Part shown: positions 10,370 to 21,686 of the stretch, one piece after another
Position numbering within the stretch: the stretch's first letter is position 1
How the letters are laid out: each line of letters begins with the position of its first letter
Assembly: GCA_951802425.1 (NCBI GenBank)
Contig: OX637803.1
Span: 2,294,001-2,358,000 of the forward strand
Direction of reading: 5' to 3'
Source of the DNA: Clavaria fumosa
Taxonomy: Eukaryota > Basidiomycota > Agaricomycetes > Agaricales > Clavariaceae
Length of the DNA: 64,000 nt
The notes under the pieces: model-generated
The model's input: the letters and a program-made list of their open reading frames with translations, nothing else
Told to the model about the DNA's origin: nothing
Databases searched by the model: none
Position numbers and translations under genes: made by a program

Positions 10370-11275
10370 GCGTGGTGAGACACCCGCGAAATACCTATGA
10401 ATTGTCCTCGCGCTTTTGTATGCCATACATTACCTATATACTCAACGGTGTACTCACTACCGATAAGTATTCTGTACATTTAAACTGTTTCCGTCCATCG
10501 TTCGGTTTTAACCGACCTCGATCGTTCTCGATCGATCTTAAGATCGGTGTCATGTCACGTGTTGCACTTCGTGGCGTCTTCACAGGATGGCCAAAGACAT
10601 AGCACGGCGACATTGCAACCACCGGCCCTGTCAGCGTGACCGAAAACATATCCATTCATCTACTGCTGGACCCGGGCGTACTCTAATGTCGTTGGCACGC
10701 CGTTCGACACGGACTCCCCGCCATTCCAATACCCCTTCCCCGACGATGCCACTAATGGCGTGATGCCCGTAGCGGCCGTGTGCGGAGGTGGTTGCGGTGG
10801 CGGTTACTGTCACCGGCAGTCCCATATTCTGCCCACGTCACCTGAGCTGGGAGCGCATCAACGCCATTCTAGCGTCTCTGCCGCTGCAAACGGCCAGGCG
10901 CATCAGCACCACCAGCGCCGTCAGCACCAACACCACCAACCGCCTGTGCTAAACAAAATCACTTCAAAGTCGCCTCTTGTGCGCCCCCAGCCTTGCCCAG
11001 AAGAGACACGCTGTCCGCAGTCTGGCCGAGGTACACGGAGCATGATATGGCAGCGCGGATGGCGAACCGCCACTCACATTTGTAACGAGACTCCTTCCTT
11101 TGTTTACAGCTCGTTATGTTGCTTGATTATATACACGCTTGGCTAGCTGCATCGTATTTCATCTCACTGGGTCGCATGAGGTGGGCATGTCGAGCCACAC
11201 ATGACTTACCAGGGCAGAGGTGAAGTAAAAGACTGAAAATGTCCCCCCCGTCCAAAAAAATCACCTCTAGAATCT
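10370..11275. other. Intergenic, no supported gene
   Basis: Convergent ends of the DUF4112 gene (plus) and the MFS gene (minus) with about 900 bp between. Around 10500-10545 there are overlapping CGATCG/GATCGAT palindromic words. Open frames here are His/Gln/Ser-rich low-complexity reads without family similarity. I see no gene. Confidence 0.6.
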
Positions 11276-13162
11276 TCATTTCCAGGGATCCTCAGGCAAC
11301 ATGATGGCTAGCACGAATGATGCGCACGTGAGAAGTGCGAGCACAACATACACTGCCGCACCGCCGAGCACGCCGTGTGCAGTCGAGTACGCAAACAACG
11401 ACGTGGACGTCGCAGGCCCTATCGCACGTGCGATCATCGCCAGCGTCAGTGCGAGTCCGTTTGTCGCGCCGAGCGACCGCTTGTTTGGTGCCGCACACGT
11501 GACGAAAATGTAAATGCAACCTGACACATACGGAGAGGCAAAGTCATCAGAAGGAAGGACATGGCGATGCTGAGGTGCGAAGGGTATCCCCCTTCTCTCT
11601 CCACATACATCACCTCATAGGAACAACTCAACTGTTTGCCATTTCCACAACGACAACTGCAACAAGCTGCACCCCAACAAATACCCACACGAGCCACGCA
11701 GGCATGCCCGCCCGCGCGAGGCTATGCATCAGCGGGAACAGCGCAAACACGGGGAGGAGCGCGAGCACGCCGAGCATGAAGACGTGCCGTGGGCCAATGC
11801 GGCGCACGAGCCGCGCGAAGCCGAGCGCCAGCACAAGGCCATTCGTGAGCCCTGCTGCGCCGAGACAGAGCCCGATAGCAGACGGCGCAAGGCCAAGCCC
11901 GCCCCCGCTCCCCCCTTCGCTGCCATGCACTGTCACAGGTGACGCGTAGAAGAGCGGTCGGAGCGCCCCGAAGGCTGAGCTAAGGAATGCAATGGAGACG
12001 TAGTTGGCAAGTGCAATTTGCACACGTCGGACATGCAGCAGCTCGCGTGGCGGGATGGGTCGCTCCTCAGGTGGCGTTATCGGCATAGTGGTAGGTGCGG
12101 AGGCTTCTCCGTCATTGGCATTCCTGGGCATGTTTGTCTCTGCTTTCCTCTTGGAGAAGAGGGGCAGGTGTTTGGTCATGCTCTGAGATTGTATGTTACT
12201 CCGTATGTCTTTGTATATCTCTGTGCTTACCTCTTCAAAACATAACACTACGAGCCCGAACGCCACTGCACAATAGGTAGCCGTGACGAGGCACGGCAGG
12301 AAGTACGGATGCCGTGCCCAGAATGCGCCAGGAAACAAGCGAGGGTGCTGCTCGGGGAACTTGGCCAGCGTACCACCAATGAGAGGACTGAGAAGGGAAC
12401 ACCCCTATCTGTGTCAGTGCTCAACATAAAACGGAAGCAACACATGGAACGAACCCGACAGCGTCCCCGACAGAGCGTGCGATGCGCATCATGGCGAACC
12501 CATGCGCCACATTGGTGGAGTCTGTGAGCTCGCCAATGGTGCTCTTCACAGCTCCAAGTTTGCCGTTAAAAAGGCTGGCGATGCACCGGCTGCCAGCAAG
12601 AGGGTGTTCAGCAAAGATTCGATAGAAACTCATACAAAGGCAACCTCGCAACCAGACCCCAGATAGTCCGTGCCATCCCAAAGGAAAGCATCGAGATCAC
12701 CAATGAGGCCAGGCCAATCATGACGATCGGTTTGCGTCCGACATGGTCGGACCATCGGCTCCATTGTAAGATGGTGATGGCACCAGTAGCGTAGTAAAAG
12801 GACTCCTGTACAAGGGATCCATCCAAAGACGGCAGGCACAAAAAGCACTCATTCTTACAATCAACCCAACGTAATAACCAACCTGCGACTGTGGTATGCC
12901 ATCCAGTTCACTGACGAGCTGCGGACCGCGAGCCAAAATGAGCCACGACCATTCTGATGTCCAAGGAGCACTGCACCTGGGCGACGAATGGCGCAATTGT
13001 GTAGTCTCCCAGAGAATCCCCGACGTGAGCAATGAGGAGCACTGTTATTTGGAAGGCCGGGAGAGGCTTCGGGGATTTGCTGCTCCGGCTCGCCGCCACC
13101 ACGGAGGCCGACGGCAGCAGCGGGGCGCTCTCGTCGTGCGCAGCAGTGACTCCGATGTTCAT
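11276..13162 (-). CDS. MFS transporter, 12-TM (DHA/ZIFL-like)
   Basis: Seven exons on the minus strand: 12977-13162, 12859-12918, 12645-12805, 12455-12589, 12231-12387, 11633-12182, 11276-11520; 497 aa. The N-terminal half reads FQITVLLIAHVGDSLGDYTI (TM1), ELDGIPQSQVGYYVGLI (TM2), then the motif A-like loop WSRWSDHVGRKPIVMIG and TM3. The segment SLFNGKLGAVKSTIGELTD is typical of fungal transporters related to the plant ZIFL/tetracycline-resistance group. A charged cytoplasmic loop follows, then TM7-12 ending YVVLALLTCASFVLA. Location: plasma or vacuolar membrane. Substrate cannot be read from sequence. Introns are 48-112 bp; intron 3 has a weak GTTGCC donor. Start chosen at the first ATG before the acidic N-terminus DESAPLL, which resembles a dileucine sorting signal. 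Confidence 0.9.
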
Positions 13163-13694
13163 GGAAGTCTGAGGGTAGGCAGATTGTGCGTGTTAAGGAA
13201 ATGCTCGGAATGAGCTGAATGGGGAAATGCGATGCTGACTCGAACCAAAAAAGGCTTGTCGCTCGCCAACGTGGTGCGGCATGTTGACAGCGCACTCGCT
13301 CGTCGTCTCAACCCTGATTGCTGCTCTGTTCCCTCGTATAGTAGTACATCCATTGAGGCATTATTCAGAACAAAACTGCGCAGATTCGACAATCAATTGC
13401 ATTGCCTCATTCCTGGCTCCGAGCGCTGTTCTGTTCATTATGGACAAGCGCCAAAGGATATTATCCGCATGGAGAATTTTTTGATACATGGTACAGCCCA
13501 GCCCAAGAATCATGGTACAAGTACATATAGGAATAAAAAATAAGTCATAGCTGTGAGTCCAGATTCGAGAACGAAATGTGGAAGTGAAAGAGCGGAGATT
13601 TCGCGGCGTTTCCATCCTAGTACGGTACGCGCAAAAATAAACTTGATGGCTACTCCGGGGGGGGGGGTAAAGACTGGTGGGACCTTGCAGACGT

Positions 13695-14384
13695 TCAAGC
13701 CATCTGACGATCAACAATCTCCCAATCCTCTCCGGGAACGAAGATCCATGCATTCTCCGGCGGCGTTGGAGAATCTACAACCATCTCGTCATCATCACAC
13801 TTGGCCGCGACCATCTGTTCCAGTTCCATTGTCGCCGCGAGAAGCGCAGCCGCTCGTCTAGCGCCGAGGAGCAGGATCTTCTGGCCGTGCGGCGAGTGCC
13901 GCATGCGGGTAGTAATGGCCACTTTGTACAGGTCTGGCTCGCGTCTACCAGGTGGATATGAGGCGCGCGGTGGGAGAGGTGTGCGCTTTCGTACTGGGAC
14001 GAGTGGTGAGGATGGGCGGGGCACAAGTTGGCGGGGTGACGTGGGGGTGAGCTGGGGTAAAGGTGGGGTGGCCGGTGGTGGCCGTGACGGAACATGAGCA
14101 GCTATTGAAGCCGGGACGTCCGGTCGTCGTATCGATCTCGGTCTACGCTCTCTGGGCGCCTTTTGACGCAGCGGGGGGTGGGGGCTATGGGCGTCGGCAC
14201 ATGAAGGGAAAGGTACGAGAGCGGCATCGACGACGACCTGTTTAGAGCGCTGTTGCGGTGTGTGGAGGGTAAGATAAGATTCTGTCCTTGTAAGGGCCAT
14301 GCGGGCCGATTTGGACGGTCTAGGCGAAGAGGAGATGGAAGAGGAGCGCTTGCGAGAGGAGTAGTTAGGAGAAGCGTAGGACAT
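13695..14384 (-). CDS. Pro/Arg-rich protein with small conserved C-terminal helix region
   Basis: 229 aa, single exon. Residues 1-150 are disordered (RKRSSSISSSPRPSKSAR, repeated PP and RR). The C-terminal third looks folded: YKVAITTRMRHSPHGQKIL, then LGARRAAALLAATMELEQM, an acidic patch CDDDEMVVDS, and a final FVPGEDWEIVD. The helical RMRHSPHGQ...LGAR part recalls uncharacterised basidiomycete-specific proteins. It is transcribed divergently from the urease gene over about 320 bp. No function can be assigned. Confidence 0.55.
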   Translation of the reverse strand: MSYASPNYSSRKRSSSISSSPRPSKSARMALTRTESYLTLHTPQQRSKQVVVDAALVPFPSCADAHSPHPPLRQKAPRERRPRSIRRPDVPASIAAHVPSRPPPATPPLPQLTPTSPRQLVPRPSSPLVPVRKRTPLPPRASYPPGRREPDLYKVAITTRMRHSPHGQKILLLGARRAAALLAATMELEQMVAAKCDDDEMVVDSPTPPENAWIFVPGEDWEIVDRQMA

Positions 14385-14580
14385 TTGAGTGGTGGAGGTG
14401 GGCGGTGCGGTCGACAGAGAATCAAAAGTCTTTGACTGAGACTTTGTGATACCGGTCGCGGCGGTTGATGGATGGATGGATGGAACGCTGGTGATGGATG
14501 CTGGAAGAGTCCCGCGACCGGGTCAAGCGAGAAACGACACGTGGTCACTGCTGTGCTTTGCTGTGCTGGCGTTCAAAAGT

Positions 14581-14629
14581 ATCACGTGATAGTGTGAGTC
14601 AATCCCATTATCACGTGAGTTTCACGTGA
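14581..14629. promoter_or_regulatory. Three clustered E-boxes (TCACGTGA) upstream of urease
   Basis: The palindrome ATCACGTGAT lies at 14581-14590, and TCACGTGA recurs at 14611-14618 and 14622-14629. Three perfect 8-bp palindromes within 49 bp are far more than chance. They sit about 75 bp before the urease ATG and about 200 bp from the start of the divergent minus-strand gene. CACGTG is the core bound by bHLH factors such as Cbf1 and Pho4 in fungi. Which factor acts here is unknown. Confidence 0.6.
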
Positions 14630-14703
14630 TATTCTCTATATTGGTTGGACGCGAGGGTACTTGTAATCGACATGGTATCAGTTCTTCTTACGACGACTCC
14701 ACC

Positions 14704-17700
14704 ATGCACATCCTACCTCGCGAAGAGGCAAAGCTTTTGCTGCACCACGTTTGTCTGTCAGTTTTGATTGTGACGACCAGCTCACCATGTGTTTGGCTTA
14801 TCACAGGCTGGTTTTCTCGCCCAGAAGCGGTTAGCACGTGGATTGCGACTTAATTACACCGAGGCTGTCGCTCTCATTGCATCCCAGTTGCAGGAACGCA
14901 TCAGAGATGGAAATCACTCCGTCGCTGAGCTGATGCAACACGGCAAGGCAATCCTGGGCAAGCGACATGTCCTCCCAGAAGTCCCAGAGCTTTTGCATGA
15001 GGTCCAGGTCGAAGGAACTTTTCCTGATGGGTCATTTTATTCTGTCTAGACCCCACCCCCATGCGGACACTTACGACGTGCCCTGAATGACCAGTGTCTT
15101 CCTAGTCACCGTGCATGAACCCATATGCACAGAAAACGGGGACATCGCAGCGGCTCTTTACGGCTCGTTCCTTCCGTTACATGCCGACTCCCTATTCCCC
15201 ACGCTCCCCCCCGCCGAATACTCCCGCTCGAAAAGACCCGGACTCATCATCCCCGATTCAGGCCAGGTGATCATCAACCGCAGCCGTCCTCGCATCCAGC
15301 TCCGCGTGACCAACATGGGTGACAGGCCAATCCAAGTCGGCTCGCACTATCACATGATCGAGACAAATCCTGCATTATCCTTTGATCGTCGGCGTGCCTA
15401 TGGTAAGAGGTTGGACATCCCTTCAGGGACCGCCGTTCGGTTTGAGCCTGGCGAATGCAAGACGGTGCAGCTGGTCGATATTGCTGGCCAAAAGATCATC
15501 TCAGGCGGAAACGGATTGGCTAGTGGCGTAGTAGACCTTGCCCGAGTGGACCATATACTCAGCGATTTGATAAAAAAAGGTTTCGCCCATGTGGAGGAGC
15601 CCGGAGCTCTCGAAGTCCAGTTGGACACTTCTATCGGAAGAGTGAGTTACATCGCAATGTACGGGCCAACTGTTGGCGACAGGGTTCGGTTGGGGGATAC
15701 GTCTCTTTGGGTCAAAGTCGAAAGAGACGAGGTAGGATATCTACATACATAATATGTGAGAAACCGGCTCACTCGTTTCTCAGACTGTGTATGGCGACGA
15801 AGTCAAGTTCGGCGGAGGTGTGCAGAATCCGTTAATGGTTTTCGCTTTTCGTTGTTCATGTACGATCGTAGGAAAAGTCATTCGTGAAGGCATGGGCCAA
15901 GCCACCAATCGTTCAGCTTCCGAGGCGCTCGACCTAGTCATCACGAACGCACTCATCGTAGATTGGTCCGGTATCTACAAGGTGTGCCTATCCTGCATTG
16001 CCCGCCTCCCACACACTGTGGCCCCTCACACGGCGGACAGGCCGACATCGGGGTTAAGGACGGCCTCATCGTTGGGATAGGCAAAGCCGGGAACCCCGAC
16101 ATCATGTCCGGCGTGCACCCGTCGCTCGTGATCGGCTCCTCCACCGAAGTCATCGCGGGCGAGGGCCTGATCGTGACCGCGGGCGCCGTTGACGCGCACG
16201 TGCACTATATCTGCCCGCAGCAAGTGGACGAGGCGCTCGCCGCGGGGACGACGACGATGATTGGCGGCGGGACGGGCCCTAGTGCGGGCACGAACGCGAC
16301 GACGTGCACGCCGAGCCCGTTCTACGTTCGCCAGATGCTTGCGGCTATGGATGGCTTGCCGATGAACTTTGCGATCACGGGCAAGGGCAACGACGCAGGC
16401 CCGCGGGCGCTCGAGGACGTCGTGCGCGCGGGTGCGGCGGGGCTCAAGCTGCATGAAGACTGGGGCACGACTCCCGCTGCTATCAAGAATTGTCTCGATA
16501 TCGGTGACAAATATGATGTACAGGTCAACATACATACCGACACGCTGAACGAGAGCGGTTTCGTAGAGAGTGAGTCTGCTCCTTATCGCCGCCCGTCGAA
16601 TTGGCCATTTATTATTTCATTCTGCTTAGGCACTATTTCCGCTTTTGGAAATCGCACTATACACACCTACCACACAGAGGGAGCTGGTAAGGTCAAGCTA
16701 CGCCCCGTAATCGCGATGGCTAACGCCGCTGAAAGGTGGTGGGCATGCACCGGACATCATTGTCGTCTGCGGGTTGGACAACGTGCTGCCCTCATCGACG
16801 AATCCCACTCGTCCGTACGCTACCAACACCCTCGACGAGCACCTGGACGCGAGTCTTTTTCCGCTCTATGCCGAAGGAGCTCAGGGGCTTACCGCTCACA
16901 TAACAGATGCTTATGGTCTGCCACCATCTGGACCGGTCGATCCCGGAAGACCTGGCGTTCGCCGAATCGCGAATCCGCGCCGAGACCGTAGCGGCCGAAG
17001 ACGTCCTGCACGATACCGGCGCCATCTCTATGATTAGCTCTGACTCGCAGGCCATGGGCCGTGTGGGCGAGGTTGTCAGCCGGACGTGGAGGACCGCAAG
17101 CAAGATGAAGGATTTTAGGGGACCCCTTGCGAGCTTGGGAGACGTCAAAGGTGTCGACAATGGGAGAGTTAAACGGTATATCGCCAAGTATACTATCAAT
17201 CCGTAAGTTGCTTCGGATCAGTGTGTTTAGTTTTTGAAATTTGTTGACGCGTGAGCGGTTACTCCGACTTAGGGCGATCACCCACGGCATTAGTCATCTC
17301 GTCGGACACGTCGCGCCGGGTACCCTGGCTGACCTCGTGTTCTGGAAGCCTGAGAACTTCGGCGCGAAACCCGAGATGGTGCTCAAGTCCGGCGTGATCG
17401 TTCTCTCACAGGTAAGGACATCCGATTTACCTACTTGTACGTCCGAAGGACGTTGTTGCTCACCCATTTCCATTTATTTCAGATGGGAGACGCGAACGCC
17501 TCCATACCTACCGTGCAGCCGTTCTACATCAGACCCATGTGGGGCGCCTGCCCTGCGTCCGCAGCGCTCAACTCGGTCTCCTTTGTGTCCCAGATATCCA
17601 TAGAGAGTGGGATGATCGCGTCGTACGGCCTGTCGAAGCGCTTCGAAGCAGTCAAGGGCTGCCGGAGCATCTCGAAGAAGGACATGAAGTGGAACGACCA

Positions 17701-17815
17701 CACACCTGTGATGAAGGTTGACCCGGAGTCTTACGACGTGTATGCGGATGGCGTGCTCGCGGACGTTGCCCCTGCCAAAGTGCTGCCTCTCACGAAGACC
17801 TACAATCTGTTCTGA
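14704..17815 (+). CDS. URE1: Urease (single-chain, nickel-dependent)
   Basis: Eleven exons: 14704-14748, 14807-15030, 15095-15731, 15784-15817, 15872-15981, 16041-16569, 16630-16686, 16736-16848, 16907-17202, 17273-17411, 17483-17815; 838 aa, the normal size for a fungal fused gamma-beta-alpha urease. It hydrolyses urea to ammonia and carbamate in the cytosol. All catalytic residues are present: nickel ligands H403 and H405 ([10 protein letters not shown]), carbamylated K486 ([10 protein letters not shown]), H515 ([12 protein letters not shown]), H541 ([15 protein letters not shown]), flap C588-H589 (MVCHHL) and D629. Each sits four positions before its jack bean counterpart. Intron 8 (16849-16906) begins GCGAGT, so it is a GC-AG intron; no GT donor keeps the frame. 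Nickel insertion would need accessory proteins encoded elsewhere. Confidence 0.97.
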
Positions 17816-18357
17816 AGCACCGGATCCGATCGTCGCAGGAGGATGCTGCTTTCTTCTTTTCTAACCCGTCGGCATTTTATGGTCCTCACCACAAATCCCT
17901 CACCTTTCCCCAACCAGTTGGTAGAATGCTCTCAATGGATCTCAACATTTTTATGACCGCCGCGGTAGTTCACAACGTTGTATGTAGTCTCACCAAGTCC
18001 CTGGAAATTTTACCGTCTGTGCCTTCGAAGCATCAACATGGGCTAATCCAGATCAACTAAGAATCGCAATTTGGTCCAAAGCAAATATCCACCATTCATA
18101 TCCTTGCTCTCAAAAAAGACTGAGTGATTTGGTAATGACAATGAAGTGTGTATAGTTGTAGACGCGATGAGGCAGTTTAATGACGGACAAGGAAACGCAG
18201 TCTCCTCGAGCCTATGTAGTTCCCAAGTCGGGAGACGTGACAGGTGACACGGTCACCATAGGAAAATGAGTTGCTTCTGTAGATGTTGTGGTGGTAGGCT
18301 GGTAATGAAGGTGATGGACATGAGTAGATGAAAATCGGATCCAGGACTGTTTATGGA
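17816..18357. other. Intergenic, no supported gene
   Basis: Urease 3' flank and the end of a convergent minus-strand unknown. There is an AT-richer stretch with no extended frame of family character. Confidence 0.6.
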
Positions 18358-19032
18358 TCAACGGGCCCGACCAGCGAATGTCCGTCGTAAGCGCCGCAGC
18401 GCCGAAGACCACAACGACCGGCGTGGTGGAAGTGCCTCTTCTTTGGGCTCGTAGACGAAGATGGGGCTCGGAGGACGGCTCGGCCGCGGCTTTGCTGCTC
18501 CAGGCTGCGGGAAAAACGCAGAGGAGGATGCCAGCCTTCTCTCGTAAACCGATTCGCGCGTCGTCGAGGCGCTGCTCTGACTCGTGCTCGTCAGGTCGGA
18601 CATGGACCTGCACTTCGTGGACAGCTTGATGGCGTGCAGTTCGTGGAGTCCGTTTGGCGTCGCTCTCTTCGTGAGCCGCCGCGGCTCACATTGGTCATAG
18701 GGGTACTTGGCCGTATTTCTAGGGGCGAAATCAGCACACAATGCGGGCAGGCATGATAAGAAGAGACGGCTACTTGGTTCTAGATTTAGACCGTTCCTTA
18801 TGGGGGTCTCCTCGCACCTCAACGGGTCTAGGAGAGCGTTCTCGTCTCTGCTGCCGCAGAACTCGTGGAGCGCGTTGTGGTTCATCCTGCAAGGCGAGAT
18901 AAAGAGATGGTGAGGGCTCAATGGAACATGAGACATACTAAGAAAATGGGAGTAGATGCAGTCGTCCATTGCGACAGCGTGGACGGAGGCCGGCAAGTGG
19001 ATGTCTGACGTGGCCTTCGATTGAGGAAACAC
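18358..19032 (-). CDS. Unknown, Ser/Arg-rich, poorly supported
   Basis: A 224-codon frame whose C-terminal half (RSMSDLTSTSQSSASTTRES...PPRRSLWSSALRRLRRTFAGR) has the composition of a real disordered, basic protein. The N-terminal part lacks a clear start and may include intron or untranslated sequence; a later ATG such as that of MDDCIYSHF could be used. No family recognised. Confidence 0.35.
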   Translation of the reverse strand: MFPQSKATSDIHLPASVHAVAMDDCIYSHFLSMSHVPLSPHHLFISPCRMNHNALHEFCGSRDENALLDPLRCEETPIRNGLNLEPSSRLFLSCLPALCADFAPRNTAKYPYDQCEPRRLTKRATPNGLHELHAIKLSTKCRSMSDLTSTSQSSASTTRESVYERRLASSSAFFPQPGAAKPRPSRPPSPIFVYEPKEEALPPRRSLWSSALRRLRRTFAGRAR

Positions 19033-19949
19033 TGCGAGTCTTCACGACCCTCGACGCTTAAGACCTCCGTGTAATAAGTGGCGAACTGTTGGCTACGCCT
19101 GGAGGACATGACGACTGCAGGGTGAAGGCCCCAGGGGATGGTGGTCCAACTCTTGCTTGTCGCAGCTTTATATGTCGAAGAAGAGTCCTGGGAGTATCAG
19201 AAGACGTTGAGATAAGATGGGTATTGGAGGGCGAATGTCGAGACAGCAATTCCCATCAGGACGGTCCGATGTTGCACCAAAGACGACGTTGTGATAGTGA
19301 GCTTCGCGGATCATTTCTGAAAAATTGCAAGACGACATGTTTCGGGCAATGCGGATGCCCATCGTCGCTGTGGGCGGTAGCACAATAGCGTCCGTGCAGT
19401 GGTTTTTTGTACGCAATCACCCCGAACCCGGAAGAGCTGGAACTCACGAGAAAGGGAAAGACGACAGCGATTTCTTCCAGACAGAGATCCATTCAGCGGG
19501 CGAGCAGTCAGGCTGGCAAGAAACTAGATGGCCCATAGCCAACGTTAGCTGGACTCGTGGCATGAGCAGTATCCGCGGTAACACGCCCAACACGGTTACA
19601 ATAACGGCCTTGCGAACGGTGAGAATTGTGAACGAGAACACCGATTAAGAAACGCTGCCGTGACACATTCCGGGCCTGGCTCGTGATGAAGCGCGTACTG
19701 TCGTCGTCTCGACGTCCAGCAATTATTCCTACCATATATTTGTTCTTACAGGCCTCACCCCTCATAATACGCACACCCGCACACTACAAGTACGCACTTC
19801 ACGTACAACCGCGTCTTCGTCTTAGCTACATAATGTTGATTGAACAAAAGTAAGACGACGTGACTACAAGCGGAATCAGACACATTGGAATACAACAGTA
19901 CTGTATTATAATGGGAAACGTCTTGTCCATGGGAAATCTGTACACATGT
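19033..19949. other. Intergenic, no supported gene
   Basis: Several short frames on both strands; one on the minus strand near 19450-19640 has a hydrophobic start (FTILTVRKAVIVTVLGVL), but no splice-consistent extension could be built. I see nothing firm. Confidence 0.5.
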
Positions 19950-20981
19950 TCATTTATGATGGCTGCGACTTCTCACCGTGACCTTGAGCATCTTAAGATA
20001 AAATCCAGCGCGGAAGAACCCATGACCTTCTGCTCGCCCCCGTCGATCCGCATCAACGGAGGCAGAACCCACAACCTTGCGATCAGGGGAGTCATCAAGG
20101 CTGCTCTTCGTCATCAACGTCTCGCTTCCGGACGAACGTGTCGCGCTCAAGGTGTCCCACTTCACATGGACATCCCGTACGCGTTCCTTCGGTGAAGGGT
20201 GGCGAGCGAGCGGAGGCGGCAGTGGAGAGTCCAGGTTGTCGGATGACGTCCCAGATAAGTCGGCGCGTTTGAGGACTACATGGACAGTGGCATAGTCGTC
20301 TGCGCCGGCATGCGGGGCGAGCTTCGGCGGCGGGAATTCCGTTGAGAAACGGGCGTTTACTAAGCGCACGATATCAGGATCGGTGCTCAACGGCTCGGAC
20401 AACAGGTCCAGCTTCAGATTGAGGTCGCTTGTGTCCAACGAAGGTGTGCTCGCTGAACGAGGCGCCGCCTTCCGTAAAACGGCTCTTGGAGCAATACTTG
20501 GGTTGGGAGTCTCATCATCGCCCGACGACCGTACACGGGACCAGAGACGGACGGAACGCGCCAGGCCTCCAAATCTTTTCTTGGCGGGTGTGGGGGGCGC
20601 CGGCTGACTATCTAACTGCTTGCCCAGCCGTCCAATAGAGGGGCCCCACGGTGTCCAAGAGGCAGGTCTTTGCTTTTTTGGAGCGGCTAGCAAGTGATCC
20701 GCTGGCGGCCCCGCAAACCTGACAGAGGGACCGCTAACGCTGCGACGCCTCGTATGCAGTGGCGCTGAGTCGTGTGCGGGTAGAGATGAACGGCTGCTTT
20801 CTGGGTTTGCAGAAGGAAGGGGGAGCAGACGTGCCCCGGGATTGGGACCGGATGCTGTTCTGGGCGCCGTCAGGGCTCGACGCGCCGCAAATCTTGTCCG
20901 TAAATTGTTTGAGATTGTGTCATTGAATCTACGGAGAGCGTGTGAGTTGTTTGGAGTGCACAAATGACCTGATCTACGCAC
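19950..20981 (-). CDS. Disordered unknown protein
   Basis: 343 codons in one exon. The composition (Ser, Pro, Arg; RRRSVSGPSVRFAGPP, RSASTPSLDTSDLNLKLDLL, REDVHVKWDTLS-like C-terminus) fits a real, largely disordered basidiomycete protein. The RRRSVSGP and RSASTPS motifs look like basic-directed kinase sites. A small folded part may lie at about residues 195-240 (DPDIVRLVNARFSTEFPPP). No family recognised. Start uncertain because the first 30 residues are unremarkable. Confidence 0.5.
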   Translation of the reverse strand: MRRSGHLCTPNNSHALRRFNDTISNNLRTRFAARRALTAPRTASGPNPGARLLPLPSANPESSRSSLPAHDSAPLHTRRRSVSGPSVRFAGPPADHLLAAPKKQRPASWTPWGPSIGRLGKQLDSQPAPPTPAKKRFGGLARSVRLWSRVRSSGDDETPNPSIAPRAVLRKAAPRSASTPSLDTSDLNLKLDLLSEPLSTDPDIVRLVNARFSTEFPPPKLAPHAGADDYATVHVVLKRADLSGTSSDNLDSPLPPPLARHPSPKERVRDVHVKWDTLSATRSSGSETLMTKSSLDDSPDRKVVGSASVDADRRGRAEGHGFFRAGFYLKMLKVTVRSRSHHK

Positions 20982-21071
20982 CCTGCTGGGATCGAGGAGG
21001 TGGTGTGGGCTCTTACAATGCCGCCGCTGTTCCCGTCTGCGATCCTCGCATTTTGAGCCGACAGAACCTTG

Positions 21072-21686
21072 TTAAGGGGTCAGGTGCTGATCTTCATCAG
21101 ATAACAAAAGAACTTGACGTACGAGATAACGCTGATACACATCTTCCAGTGGGAAACACAACAGCAACCAGCACTTCCTAGCGCAAAATTCCCGTCGTTC
21201 AACCCTATTCCTGTAAGCAGCCATGTCGTTGTACCGCAGCTGAAACCACGCATTTCTGCTCAACCCAAGTGGTGTGGCGAGGATGGAGGGGATGCTGCTT
21301 TCAGCCGAGAAGAACAGGGAGGCCGAGCGAGCGTTGACTCTCGCCCGAGCGGCACGTTGCTGGGTCGATACTGGCTGGCGCACGACACGCCTGCTCGAAC
21401 CGCGACGCACAGCGACCGCCGAAGCGTCGCGCTTTACAACGGACAGAACCTGGTCTCCACTCTCCGTGGACTTAGGGACATTAGTGTCGACATGGCAGAC
21501 TTCGTCACCGGGTGTCAGCTCCTTTGGTATACTCGGTATAGGGTAGTTAGGCACGGGGCGGGGTGGCGGAATTTTCCTGTTACGCCGGACGTGAACGCGA
21601 CGAACCGTGGCAGGGTGCTCTCCGTGGCGCGCGATGTTACAGACAGTGCACGTCGACATCAACAGTACATCTGTGGGTGGAGGCAT
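21072..21686 (-). CDS. Unknown, weakly supported 204-codon frame
   Basis: Reads MPPPTDVLLMSTCTVCNIAR, a basic middle (VRRGSSRRVVRQPVSTQQRA) and a Tyr/Arg-rich end. An overlapping plus-strand frame of similar length exists, so one of the two is a shadow. The minus frame is preferred for its N-terminal composition only. It could be part of a multi-exon gene upstream of the unknown at 19950-20981. Confidence 0.25.
   Translation of the reverse strand: MPPPTDVLLMSTCTVCNIARHGEHPATVRRVHVRRNRKIPPPRPVPNYPIPSIPKELTPGDEVCHVDTNVPKSTESGDQVLSVVKRDASAVAVRRGSSRRVVRQPVSTQQRAARARVNARSASLFFSAESSIPSILATPLGLSRNAWFQLRYNDMAAYRNRVERREFCARKCWLLLCFPLEDVYQRYLVRQVLLLSDEDQHLTP

Noticed and set aside
10760..11146. 128-codon His/Gln-rich frame
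   Set aside because: Low complexity, no splice-consistent extension, no resemblance to a family.
16026..16535. 169-codon minus-strand frame over urease exon 6
   Set aside because: Antisense shadow; the plus strand carries all urease catalytic motifs.
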